DNA of 46,086 bases from Azovibrio restrictus DSM 23866 (GCF_000429665.1 NZ_AUCH01000025.1:1-46086), one strand, 5' to 3'. Counted from the first letter of the stretch, positions 17,059-26,211 are shown. Numbers and translations: made by a program. The notes: generated by a model not told the origin, from the letters alone.

Positions 17059-17412
17059 ATGAAAGAACTCGACCCCCTGGTTTTCCTGGCCGTTTTCCAG
17101 GAAATGCTCGGCCCCCTGCTCTGGGTGCTGCTGCTCCTGATCATCGCCGGCACGGCCGCCTTCGTGGTCCTGCTATTGAAGGAAAGGACCATCGTCTCCC
17201 GGCGCCTGGTGCGCTCCGAACTGGCCGGCCTGGCCGGCGGCGTCCTCGCCCTGATCCTGATGGCCAAGGTCTCCTCCTCCGGCTTCACCGACGCGGGCGG
17301 CCCCGCCGACTGGTTCCTGATCGCCCTGGTGTTCGGCCTGGGCCTGGCCGGCACCACCATCCTGGTCTATTCGGCAGCAGGCTGGCGGGCCCAGCGCCAG
17401 GAGGCCAAATAA
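17059..17412 (+). CDS. Small membrane protein, DUF5368-like
   Basis: A 117-residue protein with three hydrophobic segments (about 18-40, 53-67 and 84-106) and short polar ends. I recall the family as DUF5368; function is unknown. It starts 10 bases after the flavoprotein stop, behind GAGGAG, and is followed by a terminator, so the two form a unit. It could anchor the exported flavoprotein or pass electrons with it, but nothing in the sequence proves that. Confidence 0.7.
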   Translation: MKELDPLVFLAVFQEMLGPLLWVLLLLIIAGTAAFVVLLLKERTIVSRRLVRSELAGLAGGVLALILMAKVSSSGFTDAGGPADWFLIALVFGLGLAGTTILVYSAAGWRAQRQEAK

Positions 17413-17462
17413 CCCTGTGGCAAACGCGGATTCCGGTCGAGACAGGAATCCGGTAGAGTCCC

Positions 17463-17496
17463 AGGCCGTTCCGGCAAACGCCGGAGCGGCCTTTTT
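17463..17496 (+). terminator. Terminator of the SQR-like/DUF5368 operon
   Basis: AGGCCG-TT-CCGGC, a 4-base AAAC loop, GCCGG-AG-CGGCCT, then TTTT. A second inverted repeat without T-run, CGGATTCC-N10-GGAATCCG (17427-17452), lies just upstream. Confidence 0.85.
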
Positions 17497-17515
17497 CATT
17501 AACCGATCGCTCCCC

Positions 17516-18811
17516 ATGTCCGCCCCCTTCCTCCTGCACGAACATCCCCAGCGCCAGCGTCTCAACAACGAGCTGCACGCCCGGCCGCCCATGGCCCTGG
17601 GGGGCCCGGCCCAGATCAGCTACCTGGCCATGCTGCACGAAGGCCACAGCACCGAGGCCGAGGAAGCCCACCTGCACCAGCTCTGCGACCGGCTCGGCCT
17701 GCCCTTCTGTCCCGTGGTGGACGGCGACCACTGGGTCATGGAAGCCGGGGACCTGCGCCTGAAATGGGAACGGCACACGGAGTTCTCCGGCTACACCTTC
17801 TTCCGCAACTGCCCCCAGGGCGTCCCGGAAACCGGCTCAGCCCTGGAAGCCTTCCCCGCCACCTGGTGGCAGGCCATCCCCGGCCAGGTGATGGTGGCCA
17901 CCCACGTGGATTTCGTGGCCGCCCGCCAGAAGGACCCGACCCCCCTGCTGGCGGAGCTGCTGCAGAGCGGCGTCACCGTGGCTGCCAGCCAGGTGGCCGA
18001 GGGCGCCGCCTGGGTGATTTCCGACTTCCGCATCGAAGCGGGCTTTTCCCGCTTCACGGTGATCGACTCCCATCTGCGCCCGCGCCAGGCCGGACGCACC
18101 ATCCAGCGCCTGCTGGAAATCGAGACCTACCGGATGATGGCGCTCCTGGCCTTTCCCGTAGCCAAGGAGGTGGGACGGCTACTGGGCAAGGTGGAAGCGG
18201 AAGTGGCCGAGCTGATGACGCGCATGGGCGAGGCCCGCAGCCCCGAGGACGAACGCCTGCTGCTGGCCGACCTGACCCGCCTGGCCGCCCAGGTGGAGCA
18301 ATCCCAGACCCGCACCTCGTTCCGCTTCGGTGCCGCAGAAGCCTACTACCGGCTGGTGCTGCAACGCATAGAGGAGTTGCGGGAAGTGCGCCTGGACGGC
18401 TTCTCGCCGATCCGGGAATTCATGGACCGGCGCCTGGCCCCGGCCATCAACACCTGCCTCTCCGCCGCCGCCCGGCAGAACGACGCCTCCACCCGCATCG
18501 CCCGGAAAAGCGCCCTCCTGCGCACCCGGGTGGACATCGAACTGGAACGCCAGAACCAGGAACTGCTGACTCAGATGAACCGCCGCGCCAGCCTGCAGCT
18601 GCGGCTCCAGGAAACCGTGGAAGGCCTCTCGGTGGTGGTGCTCACCTATTACGGCTCCCAGCTGGTGAATTACCTGGCCAAGGGCAGCAAGGACTGGCAC
18701 CACCTGAACAGCGACGTGATCACCGCCCTCTCCATCCCGGTCATCGCCGGGCTGGTGGCCTGGGGCACCCGGCGCATGCGCAAGAAACTGGCCCTGCACG
18801 AGGCCGACTGA
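17516..18811 (+). CDS. DUF3422 family protein
   Basis: Function unknown. I chose the ATG at 17516 (431 residues); an upstream extension would cross the terminator. The N-terminal block NNELHARPPMAL is the family signature. A long helical, probably coiled-coil, region follows (about 225-370). The C-terminus has two membrane segments (about 371-390 and 401-418), so it is a tail-anchored inner-membrane protein. It is unrelated in orientation or spacing to a pathway here and appears to be a single gene. Confidence 0.85.
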   Translation: MSAPFLLHEHPQRQRLNNELHARPPMALGGPAQISYLAMLHEGHSTEAEEAHLHQLCDRLGLPFCPVVDGDHWVMEAGDLRLKWERHTEFSGYTFFRNCPQGVPETGSALEAFPATWWQAIPGQVMVATHVDFVAARQKDPTPLLAELLQSGVTVAASQVAEGAAWVISDFRIEAGFSRFTVIDSHLRPRQAGRTIQRLLEIETYRMMALLAFPVAKEVGRLLGKVEAEVAELMTRMGEARSPEDERLLLADLTRLAAQVEQSQTRTSFRFGAAEAYYRLVLQRIEELREVRLDGFSPIREFMDRRLAPAINTCLSAAARQNDASTRIARKSALLRTRVDIELERQNQELLTQMNRRASLQLRLQETVEGLSVVVLTYYGSQLVNYLAKGSKDWHHLNSDVITALSIPVIAGLVAWGTRRMRKKLALHEAD

Positions 18812-18862
18812 AACCGGGCACTCCCCTTCCCCTGGAAAATAACCCCAAACAACGGTTGCAAC

Positions 18863-18887
18863 GATAATAACTGTCATTTACAGTTAT
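18863..18887. promoter_or_regulatory. Predicted Fur box with overlapping palindrome
   Basis: GATAATAACTGTCATTTAC (18863-18881) matches the 19-base Fur consensus at 13 positions. Overlapping it is a perfect palindrome, ATAACTGT-N5-ACAGTTAT (18867-18887). It lies about 130 bases before the TonB receptor gene, which heads a siderophore operon, as expected for iron repression. Confidence 0.6.
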
Positions 18888-19017
18888 GACTTTAGGCCAG
18901 CCGCTGCCGGTGCCCACGGGGCCCCAAGCCAGACCGCCGTCACCCCAGCGCCCCTGAGCCGACCTCAATCCATGCGAGCCAGCCATCGCCAGCCAGCGTA
19001 TTTTCCAGGAGAAATAC

Positions 19018-21153
19018 ATGGTGTTGCGAATGACGCCGATGGCGCTGGCCATCAGTACCCTGGTCCTGCCCCACGGGGCCTGGGCCCAGACCAACGAAGT
19101 CACCCTATCCACCGTACAGGTATCCGCCAGTAACGAGGGACCGACCGACCTGCCGGCCCCCTATGCCGGCGGCCAGGTGGCCAAGGGCGCCCGCCTGGGC
19201 CTGCTGGGCAACCAGGATGTGATGGACACCCCGTTCAACATCACGAGCTACACCGCCGAGCTGATCGAGGATCAGGGTGCGCGGACCGTGGCCGATGTGC
19301 TCAAGAACGACCCCTCCGTGCGCTTCACCACCTCCGGCGCCCACGCCTACGAGAATTTCCGGCTGCGGGGCTTCGATGTGCACAGTTCCGACCTCGCCAT
19401 CAACGGCATGTACGGCCTGGCGCCCCAGGGCAATTCTTCCCTGGAGTTCGTCGAGCGGGTCGAAGTGCTCAAGGGCCCCAGCGCCATGTTCACCGGCATG
19501 GCCCCCAGCGGCGGCATCGGCGGCGTCATCAACCTGGTTCCCAAGCGGGCCGGGGATGAGCCCCTGACCCGGATCACCCTGGGTTACGAGAGCGACAGCC
19601 AGATCGAAACCAAGGTGGACGTGGGCCGGCGCTTTGGCGCCGACAAGGCCATCGGCCTGCGGGTCAACGGATCCTACAGCGACGGGGAAACCGACCTGGA
19701 GGGCCAGGACAAGCAACGCAAATTCCTTTCCGCCGCCCTGGATTACCGGGGCGAGCAGCTCACCGCTTCCCTGGACGTCTACAGCAGCAAGCAGAAATTC
19801 GACGGCGGCTCCCCGGCCATGTTCGGCTTTGCCAATCCCGACATCCCCGCAGCGCCGGACCCAAGCCGGAACTACCTGCGCTCCGCCTCCGGAGAGCTGG
19901 AAAGCCAGGCGGTGATCGCCCGGGCCGAATACGCCTTCAACCGCCAGGTATCCGCCTTCGCCAGCGTCGGGGTCCGCGATTACGACTACTCGGGCTGGGT
20001 CAACGGCACCCACATCCACAGCGTGCAACCCGACGGCCGGGCCCAGGTGCGCGGTGTGGCCCAGCGGGGTTACGACGACAGCGTGGCTTCCGAAGCCGGG
20101 GTGCGCATGAACTTCAACACCGGCGACATCCGGCACGAGATGGTGCTGCAGCTCACCCGGCTGGAAATGGAATCCGGCAGCCTCTCCAGCGTCACCGGCA
20201 TGTCCAACACCAGCCTCGACAATCCGATCACGCCGACGCTCCCCGCCATGCCCTCGGGCGCCATTCCCAAGACTTCCGACACCACGCTCTCCAGCCTGGC
20301 CCTGGTGGACACCCTCTCCTTCATGCAGGACAAGGTGCGCCTGACCCTGGGCCTGCGCCAGCAGCGGGTGCAGCAGAAGAGCTACAGCACGGCCGGTGCC
20401 CTCACCGGCGACTATGACGAAAAGGCAACCACCCCGGCCCTGGGGCTGGTACTCAAGCCCTGGGGCGAGGGCATTTCCCTGTACGCCAACTATGTCCAGG
20501 GCCTGAGCCAGGGGACGAGCGTCAAGGCGGTCAATGGCTACGCCCAGGATCAGACCTTCAAACCCTACGAAACCGAACAGAAGGAAGTAGGGGTCAAATG
20601 GAATGCAGGAAGCTTCACCAACACCATCAGCCTGTTCGAGATCACCAAGCCGGAACTGATCACCACCGGCAAGAGCCCGGCCCTGGTGGCCTCCGATGAC
20701 GGCGAATCCCGGGTGCGGGGCCTGGAGTGGAACGTCTTCGGCCAGCTCACCTCCACCCTCAAGGTACTGGGCGGCCTCTCCTACACCAAGAGCAAGCTCA
20801 CCCAAACTGCCGGGGGCGTGAACGAAGGCAACGAACTCTTTGGCGTGCCCCGCTGGCAAGGCAATCTCGGCGCGGAGTGGGATACCCCCCTCGCCGGCCT
20901 GAGCCTGAACGCCAACCTGATCGCCACTTCCAAGCAGTACCTGAACAACGCCAACACCTACGAAATCCCGGGCTGGAGCCAGGTGGACGTGGGGGCCCGC
21001 TACGAAACCCGGGTGGCCGCGCGCAAGACCACCTTCCGTCTGGGCGTAAACAACCTGTTCGACCGCCATTACTACTCGGGCAGCTTTGCCGAGCCCCGGG
21101 CCACCCTGGCCCAGGGGCGCACCGTGCAGGCCTCGGTGGCAGTGGATTTCTGA
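19018..21153 (+). CDS. TonB-dependent siderophore receptor
   Basis: Outer-membrane gated channel importing a ferric siderophore. The 711-residue protein has a signal peptide ending AWA (about residue 23), a TonB-box-like stretch near 28-36, the plug domain (about 60-175; RLRGFDVHSSDLAINGMYG, EVLKGPSAMFTG) and a beta-barrel ending in ...VAVDF with terminal Phe. The ATG follows AGGAG. It resembles hydroxamate-type receptors (FhuE/FoxA/FpvA group). Substrate cannot be named. First gene of a five-gene operon behind a Fur box. Confidence 0.93.
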   Translation: MVLRMTPMALAISTLVLPHGAWAQTNEVTLSTVQVSASNEGPTDLPAPYAGGQVAKGARLGLLGNQDVMDTPFNITSYTAELIEDQGARTVADVLKNDPSVRFTTSGAHAYENFRLRGFDVHSSDLAINGMYGLAPQGNSSLEFVERVEVLKGPSAMFTGMAPSGGIGGVINLVPKRAGDEPLTRITLGYESDSQIETKVDVGRRFGADKAIGLRVNGSYSDGETDLEGQDKQRKFLSAALDYRGEQLTASLDVYSSKQKFDGGSPAMFGFANPDIPAAPDPSRNYLRSASGELESQAVIARAEYAFNRQVSAFASVGVRDYDYSGWVNGTHIHSVQPDGRAQVRGVAQRGYDDSVASEAGVRMNFNTGDIRHEMVLQLTRLEMESGSLSSVTGMSNTSLDNPITPTLPAMPSGAIPKTSDTTLSSLALVDTLSFMQDKVRLTLGLRQQRVQQKSYSTAGALTGDYDEKATTPALGLVLKPWGEGISLYANYVQGLSQGTSVKAVNGYAQDQTFKPYETEQKEVGVKWNAGSFTNTISLFEITKPELITTGKSPALVASDDGESRVRGLEWNVFGQLTSTLKVLGGLSYTKSKLTQTAGGVNEGNELFGVPRWQGNLGAEWDTPLAGLSLNANLIATSKQYLNNANTYEIPGWSQVDVGARYETRVAARKTTFRLGVNNLFDRHYYSGSFAEPRATLAQGRTVQASVAVDF

Positions 21154-21157
21154 GCCC

Positions 21158-22081
21158 ATGGCGCCGCCCTCCCTCGCCCGCTGTCTGAAACTGCTGCTGT
21201 GCGGCCTGGCGCTGGAAGCCCTGGCGCTGGAAGCCCTGGCGCTGCCGGCCCTGGCCGCCCAGGAGGCTCCCGCCTGGGCGCCGGTGACGGTGCCGGCGGC
21301 CCAACAGCGGGACCTGCAATCCGCCCGGACCGGGCACGGCTACCGCATTTTCATGGCCGTGCCCGCGGTGGCGCCGCCCCCGGAAGGCTATCCGGTGCTC
21401 TACGTGCTGGACGGCAATGCCGCCTTTCCCGTGGCTGCCTTCCTGGCCCGCAGCGCCGCCAGCCGCCAGGAAGTCACCGGCCACATTCCCCCGCTGGTGG
21501 TGGGCATAGGCTACCCAGGGCAGCAGGACTTCGATGTACCCGCCCGGCGCCGGGACTACACCGTCGGCCCCGGCGCGCCGGATTCCGGTGGCGCCGGGGA
21601 TTTTCTCGACTTCCTCGAACAGGAGGTGAAACCCCTGGTCGCAGCCACCCACCCGGTGGACCGCCGCCGCCAGGCCCTGTTCGGCCATTCCTTCGGAGGG
21701 CTGCTGGTCACCCACGCCCTGTTCACCCGCCCCGCCAGCTTCTCCACCTTCCTGATTTCCAGCCCTTCCATCTGGTGGCAGGACAAGGTGGTGCTGCGCA
21801 ACCTGCCCGAGCTGCTCCAGAGCCCCACCCGGCCCCGGGTGCAGATCAGCGTCGGCGCCCTGGAAGACGATCCCCCCAAGGGCAATTACCCGCCGGAAGT
21901 GCGGGCCCTGCTTGCCCAGCGCCCGATGATTACCGAAGCCCGCCAGCTGGCGGCCACGCTCGGGAGCACGCCGGGCTGGGAAGGCCGGGTGGCTTACCAC
22001 GAACTGGCCGGGGAAGATCACGGCCCCGCCTGGCTGCCGGCCATGAGCCGGGGCATGCAGTTCTTCCTGGAACAGCCCTGA
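21158..22081 (+). CDS. Periplasmic alpha/beta hydrolase, siderophore-esterase-like
   Basis: Esterase-D/IroE-type hydrolase of 307 residues that could release iron by cutting an ester siderophore. The nucleophile elbow is GHSFGG; VLDGNAAFP and a late DH pair (GEDHGPAW) complete the catalytic picture. The signal peptide ends near LAA (about residue 34) and contains an in-frame tandem repeat of a 15-base unit (LALEA-LALEA-LALPA). The start lies 4 bases after the receptor stop. If it is a true esterase, the siderophore is likely a catecholate ester, which does not fit a hydroxamate-type receptor well. Confidence 0.8.
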   Translation: MAPPSLARCLKLLLCGLALEALALEALALPALAAQEAPAWAPVTVPAAQQRDLQSARTGHGYRIFMAVPAVAPPPEGYPVLYVLDGNAAFPVAAFLARSAASRQEVTGHIPPLVVGIGYPGQQDFDVPARRRDYTVGPGAPDSGGAGDFLDFLEQEVKPLVAATHPVDRRRQALFGHSFGGLLVTHALFTRPASFSTFLISSPSIWWQDKVVLRNLPELLQSPTRPRVQISVGALEDDPPKGNYPPEVRALLAQRPMITEARQLAATLGSTPGWEGRVAYHELAGEDHGPAWLPAMSRGMQFFLEQP

Positions 22082-22109
22082 TACCTGCACTTGAACACCC
22101 GAGCCGCCC

Positions 22110-22382
22110 ATGAACGCCTACACCTTTACCGGCCTCCTCCTGTCCCTGGCCGGTGGCACGGCCATCTACCTGGCCTCCCCCAACCAGCGCTGGTGCCGCC
22201 GCCCTCTGCCCCGCACCCCGGCCCGCCTGGGCGGAACCCTGCTGCTGGCCCTGGGCTGCTTCAGTCTGACCCGGGTCCTGCAGCCCCTGACCACCAGCTT
22301 CGTGTTCATCACCTGGCTGATGCTGGTGTTCACCCTGCTGCCCTACATCGGCGCCCTGGGCCGCCCGGGCGGGGAGTCCTGA
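22110..22382 (+). CDS. DUF3325 small membrane protein
   Basis: A 90-residue inner-membrane protein with three hydrophobic stretches (about 5-22, 41-58 and 65-83). DUF3325 genes typically sit between siderophore receptor and PepSY genes and may take part in reductive iron release, but no biochemical role is visible. Part of the five-gene operon; the next gene starts 2 bases after its stop. Confidence 0.8.
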   Translation: MNAYTFTGLLLSLAGGTAIYLASPNQRWCRRPLPRTPARLGGTLLLALGCFSLTRVLQPLTTSFVFITWLMLVFTLLPYIGALGRPGGES

Positions 22383-22383
22383 G

Positions 22384-22674
22384 ATGACGGCCCGGCCCCT
22401 ACCCCCCATCCGGCGCGACTGGATTTCCAAAACCCTGGCCGGCTTGCTGCTGGGGGCCGTCCTCGGCTTTGGCAGCAGCGCCCTGTTTTCCCTGCTGTTT
22501 GCCGACATTCCCCTGTCCGTCCGGGGCCAGCTGGCCATGTGGCTGGCGCCGACCGTCTGGCTGGGCGTCATGAGTGGCGTCTATTTCTTCACCAGCGGCC
22601 GCCGGGCCTGGCTGTGGCTGGGCGGCGCCAGCGGCCTCCTGGTGGGACTGACCTTCCTCCTGCGGCAGGCCTGA
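22384..22674 (+). CDS. DUF3649 small membrane protein
   Basis: A 96-residue protein with three membrane segments (about 17-37, 47-67 and 73-93) after a basic N-terminus. DUF3649 is a regular companion of DUF3325 and PepSY proteins in iron-siderophore operons. It likely assembles with the PepSY protein whose gene begins 15 bases downstream behind an AGGGAG site. Confidence 0.8.
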   Translation: MTARPLPPIRRDWISKTLAGLLLGAVLGFGSSALFSLLFADIPLSVRGQLAMWLAPTVWLGVMSGVYFFTSGRRAWLWLGGASGLLVGLTFLLRQA

Positions 22675-22688
22675 CCCAGGGAGACACC

Positions 22689-24344
22689 ATGAGAACCGAC
22701 TTCGTCCGCATCTACAAAGCCGTCCATACCTGGACCGGCATCCTCACCGGGATGGCCCTGTTCATCGCCTTCTACGCCGGCGCCCTGACCGTCTTCAAGG
22801 AGCCCCTGGCGCGCTGGATCGCGCCCCCCAGCGCACTGCAGCAAATCCCCCTGGAACAGGCGCCCCAGCTCATTGCCCGCACCCTGGCCGCACACCCGGA
22901 CAGCCGCCGGGACTTCACCCTGCACCTGCGCCAGGCCGAGCACCTGCCGGCCCCCATGGACTGGCAGACCCGGCCGGCGGAGGCCGACGACCACGACGAA
23001 ACCGCAGTGCGCCATTTCGTGGCCACCCTGGACGGCAACGGCGAGCCCCTGGTGCAGGCACACCAACCCTCGGCCCTGCCCCACTTCATCGACGTCCTGC
23101 ACCGGGTGGTGGGCCTGCCCGTGGATACCGATCCGAACCGCTGGATCATGGGCGTCGCCGCCGCCCTGTACACCCTGGCCCTGGTGTCCGGGGTGGTGGT
23201 GCTGCTGCCTTCCCTGGTCAAGGATTTTTTCGCCCTGCGGCTGGGCCGGAACCTGAAGCGCATGTGGCTGGACGCCCACAACGTGGTGGGCATCGTCAGC
23301 CTGCCCTTTCACCTGGTGATGGCCCTCACGGCCGTAGTCTTTGCCTACCACGACGGCATCTACGCCCTGCAGGACAAGCTGATCCACGACGGGCAATGGA
23401 GCACCGCCTTCCAGCGCCAGCGCCCGGCCGAAGGCCCGCAGGCCACCCGTGATCCGGCCGAAATGCTGCCCCCCCTGGAGTTGGTCGCCAAAGCCCGGGC
23501 CTTTGCCCCGGGCTTCACCCCGAGCATGCTCCAGTACCAGCAGGTGACCGGCCCCCGGGCCGTGGTCCGGGTCTGGGGCAAGGATGAAGCGGCGGTTTCC
23601 CCCCGGGCCCGGGGCGGCTTCCTGGCCCTGGACCCCTACACCGGCCGGGTGCTCAGCAGCGACTTCCTCCCCGGCCAGCAGAGCACCCCCAACCTCTTCA
23701 TCAGCAGCTTCTTCGCCCTGCACATGGCGGCTTTCGGCGGCACCCCGGTGCAGTGGATGTATTTCCTCCTGGGACTGGCCGGGGCCTGGCTGTTCTACAG
23801 CGGCAACCTGCTCTGGGTGGAAAGCCGGCGCCGCAAGCAGGCCAGGGATGCCGCCACCCCGCCGCCCCAGCGCCGGGATGCCCGCCTGATGGCAGCAGCC
23901 ACCGTGGGCGTCTGCCTGGGCTGCATCTGCGGCATCTCGCTGGCCCTGGTGGGCGGCAAGTGGCTTTACGCCCTGGGCGGCAGCGAAGCCTCAGCCCTGC
24001 TTTATTACAGCGCCTTCTTCGCCGCCATCGCCTGGGCCTTCCTGGCCGGCGCCGGGCGGGCCGCCGTGCATCTGCTCTGGCTGGCCTGCGCCCTGACCCT
24101 GGCCATTCCCCTGACTTCCCTGACCGGCGCCCTGCTGCCGGGCAGCGGCCTGTGGGCCCACGGCTCACCGGCCAGCCTGGGGGTGGACCTCACGGCCCTG
24201 GCCGGCGCCGCCTGCTTCGCCCTGATGGCCCGAGCCACCCGGCGCCGGCTCTGCCAGGGGCGGCAGGACAGCGTCTGGGCAGCCCCCACCCGGCAGCCAG
24301 GCGATGCACCCGGCCAAGGCGCAGAGAACGGCTCCCCTGTATAA
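22689..24344 (+). CDS. PepSY-associated membrane protein (siderophore reductase-like)
   Basis: Iron-regulated inner-membrane protein of 551 residues, resembling FpvG-type reductases that release iron from siderophores in the periplasm. It starts MRTDFVRIYKAVHTWTGI, the family's first helix; the ATG at 22689 follows AGGGAG. Helices come at about 15-38, 155-180, 200-225 and 345-370, with extra C-terminal helices (about 395-535). Conserved His residues in KAVHTW, DVLHRVVG, DAHNVVG and FALHMAAF could bind haem. Last gene of the Fur-box operon; its stop overlaps the purC -10. Confidence 0.87.
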   Translation: MRTDFVRIYKAVHTWTGILTGMALFIAFYAGALTVFKEPLARWIAPPSALQQIPLEQAPQLIARTLAAHPDSRRDFTLHLRQAEHLPAPMDWQTRPAEADDHDETAVRHFVATLDGNGEPLVQAHQPSALPHFIDVLHRVVGLPVDTDPNRWIMGVAAALYTLALVSGVVVLLPSLVKDFFALRLGRNLKRMWLDAHNVVGIVSLPFHLVMALTAVVFAYHDGIYALQDKLIHDGQWSTAFQRQRPAEGPQATRDPAEMLPPLELVAKARAFAPGFTPSMLQYQQVTGPRAVVRVWGKDEAAVSPRARGGFLALDPYTGRVLSSDFLPGQQSTPNLFISSFFALHMAAFGGTPVQWMYFLLGLAGAWLFYSGNLLWVESRRRKQARDAATPPPQRRDARLMAAATVGVCLGCICGISLALVGGKWLYALGGSEASALLYYSAFFAAIAWAFLAGAGRAAVHLLWLACALTLAIPLTSLTGALLPGSGLWAHGSPASLGVDLTALAGAACFALMARATRRRLCQGRQDSVWAAPTRQPGDAPGQGAENGSPV

Positions 24345-24345
24345 T
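24340..24345 (+). promoter_or_regulatory. Predicted -10 of purC
   Basis: A consensus TATAAT overlaps the stop codon of the PepSY gene, 35 bases before the purC start. The -35 region is GC-rich without a clear match. Confidence 0.4.
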
Positions 24346-24380
24346 CTGCGCCTTTCAAATTTCCCTTTGCGGAGCCCGCC

Positions 24381-25322
24381 GTGAGCCAGCCCCTTTTCGA
24401 ATCCTCCATCAAGAGCCTGCCCCTGCTGTCCAAGGGCAAAGTGCGGGACATCTACGCCGTGGATGCCGACAAGCTGCTGATCGTCACCACCGACCGGCTC
24501 TCCGCCTTCGACGTGATCCTGCCGGACCCGATTCCCAGGAAGGGCCAGGTGCTCACCGCCGTGGCCGACTTCTGGTTCCAGAAGCTGGGCCACATCATCC
24601 CCAACCAGCTCACCGGCGTCGCCCCCGAGTCTGTGGTGGCCCCCGACGAGGTGGAGCAGGTCAAGGGCCGCGCCGTGGTGGTCAAGCGTTTGAAGCCCCT
24701 GCCCATCGAGGCCGTGGTGCGCGGCTACCTGATCGGTTCCGGCTGGAAGGATTACCAGGCCACCGGCACCGTCTGCGGCATTCCCCTGCCTGCCGGCCTC
24801 AAGATGGCCTCGCGCCTGCCCAGCCCCATCTTCACCCCGGCCACCAAGGCCGAAGTGGGCGACCACGACGAGAACATTTCCTTCGCCCAGGCGCAGACCA
24901 ACTGCGCCGCCGCCCTGGCCGAGGATCTGGCCGGCACCGGCAAAAACGGGGCGGAAATCTGCGCCCAGGCCCGGACTGCCGCCATCGCCCTGTACGAAGC
25001 CGCCGCCGCCTACGCCCTGGGCAGGGGCATCATCATCGCCGACACCAAGTTCGAGTTCGGCATCGACAAGGCCGGCACCCTGCACCTGATCGACGAAGCC
25101 CTGACCCCGGACTCCTCCCGCTTCTGGCCCGCCGACAGCTACGCCGAGGGCATCAGCCCCCCCAGCTACGACAAGCAGTTCGTGCGCGACTACCTGGAAA
25201 CCCTGGACTGGAACAAGAAGGCCCCCGGCCCCCGCCTGCCGGCCGAAATCGCCGAGAAGACCGGCGCCAAGTACGTGGAAGCCTACGAGCGCCTCACCGG
25301 CCAGCCCCTGCCCCGGCTGTAA
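24381..25322 (+). CDS. purC: Phosphoribosylaminoimidazole-succinocarboxamide synthase (SAICAR synthetase)
   Basis: Joins aspartate to CAIR with ATP in purine synthesis. The 313-residue protein begins with GTG behind GGAG. Family blocks are SKGKVRDIYAV (19-29), TDRLSAFDVILPDPIPRKG, EAVVRGYLIGSGWKDYQATGTVCGI and the late LIDEALTPDSSRFWP. It is the longer, yeast-like form of the enzyme (about 300 residues). Followed by a terminator, so monocistronic. Confidence 0.97.
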   Translation: MSQPLFESSIKSLPLLSKGKVRDIYAVDADKLLIVTTDRLSAFDVILPDPIPRKGQVLTAVADFWFQKLGHIIPNQLTGVAPESVVAPDEVEQVKGRAVVVKRLKPLPIEAVVRGYLIGSGWKDYQATGTVCGIPLPAGLKMASRLPSPIFTPATKAEVGDHDENISFAQAQTNCAAALAEDLAGTGKNGAEICAQARTAAIALYEAAAAYALGRGIIIADTKFEFGIDKAGTLHLIDEALTPDSSRFWPADSYAEGISPPSYDKQFVRDYLETLDWNKKAPGPRLPAEIAEKTGAKYVEAYERLTGQPLPRL

Positions 25323-25347
25323 ACCGGCTGCGGCCCTGCCCCGCCAC

Positions 25348-25376
25348 AACCCGGCTTCGGCCGGGTTTTGCTTTTT
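25348..25376 (+). terminator. Terminator of purC
   Basis: AACCCGGC-TTCG-GCCGGGTT, a stable tetraloop hairpin, followed by TTGCTTTTT. Confidence 0.9.
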
Positions 25377-25440
25377 CTGGGAAACCTGGGCGGACTGCGC
25401 CTGTCTCACGGACAGTAAATCCCCTTTGAGGAGGCCCGGC

Positions 25441-26211
25441 ATGGATACCCGTCACCTGAACCCGGAACTGGCGCTGCCCCAGATTCGCGCCATCCCCCTG
25501 GAGCGTCCCCTGGTCTGGCTCTGGCGGGGCTGGCAGGACCTGCGCGCCAATCCCCTGCCCAGCCTGGCCTACGGCCTCCTGTTCGGCCTGGGAGGGGACC
25601 TGATCCTGCTCGCCAGCCTCAGCCATCCGCATCTGTTCACCCTGGCCCTGTCCGGCTTCTTCCTGCTGGCCCCCTTCCTGGCCGTGGGCCTCTACGAACT
25701 GAGCCGGGCCCGGGCCGTGGATCTGCGGCTGGGCTTTGTGGACTCCCTCCGGGGCCCGGGCCGCAACCCGGCCTCCCTGAGCCTGTTCGGCCTGGCCCTG
25801 GCGCTATTGACCCTGGCCTGGGAACGCCTCTCGGCCATTCTCTTCGCCCTCCTGGGCCCTACCGACGGCCAGGATGCGGTGGGCGTCCTGCTACCCCTGC
25901 TCACCGACCTGGAGCACTGGCCCCTGCTCCTTACCTGGCTGGCCACCGGCGGCAGCCTGGCCCTGCTGGTATTCGCCCTCAGCGTCGTGGCCATTCCCAT
26001 GCTGCTCGACCGGGAGCGCAGCGATCCCGTGGCCGCCGCCGTCACCAGCCTGGCCTGCGTGGCCCGGAACCCCCTGGCCATGTTGATCTGGGGCGCCCTC
26101 ATCGTGGCCCTGGTCCTGCTCGGTTTCGCCACCCTGCTGTTCGGCCTGGTGCTGTTCATGCCCCTCCTCGGCCACGCCTCGTGGCACGCCTACAAGGACC
26201 TTGTAGAATAG
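25441..26211 (+). CDS. DUF2189 integral membrane protein
   Basis: A 256-residue protein with the family opening RAIPLERPLVWLWRGWQDLRANPLPSLAYG and about five or six hydrophobic segments through the rest. The ATG at 25441 follows GAGGAGG with 8 bases spacing, so the five-residue longer form is rejected. DUF2189 proteins occur near cytochrome oxidase and cytochrome genes, but no function is established. It is a single gene with its own terminator. Confidence 0.8.
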   Translation: MDTRHLNPELALPQIRAIPLERPLVWLWRGWQDLRANPLPSLAYGLLFGLGGDLILLASLSHPHLFTLALSGFFLLAPFLAVGLYELSRARAVDLRLGFVDSLRGPGRNPASLSLFGLALALLTLAWERLSAILFALLGPTDGQDAVGVLLPLLTDLEHWPLLLTWLATGGSLALLVFALSVVAIPMLLDRERSDPVAAAVTSLACVARNPLAMLIWGALIVALVLLGFATLLFGLVLFMPLLGHASWHAYKDLVE

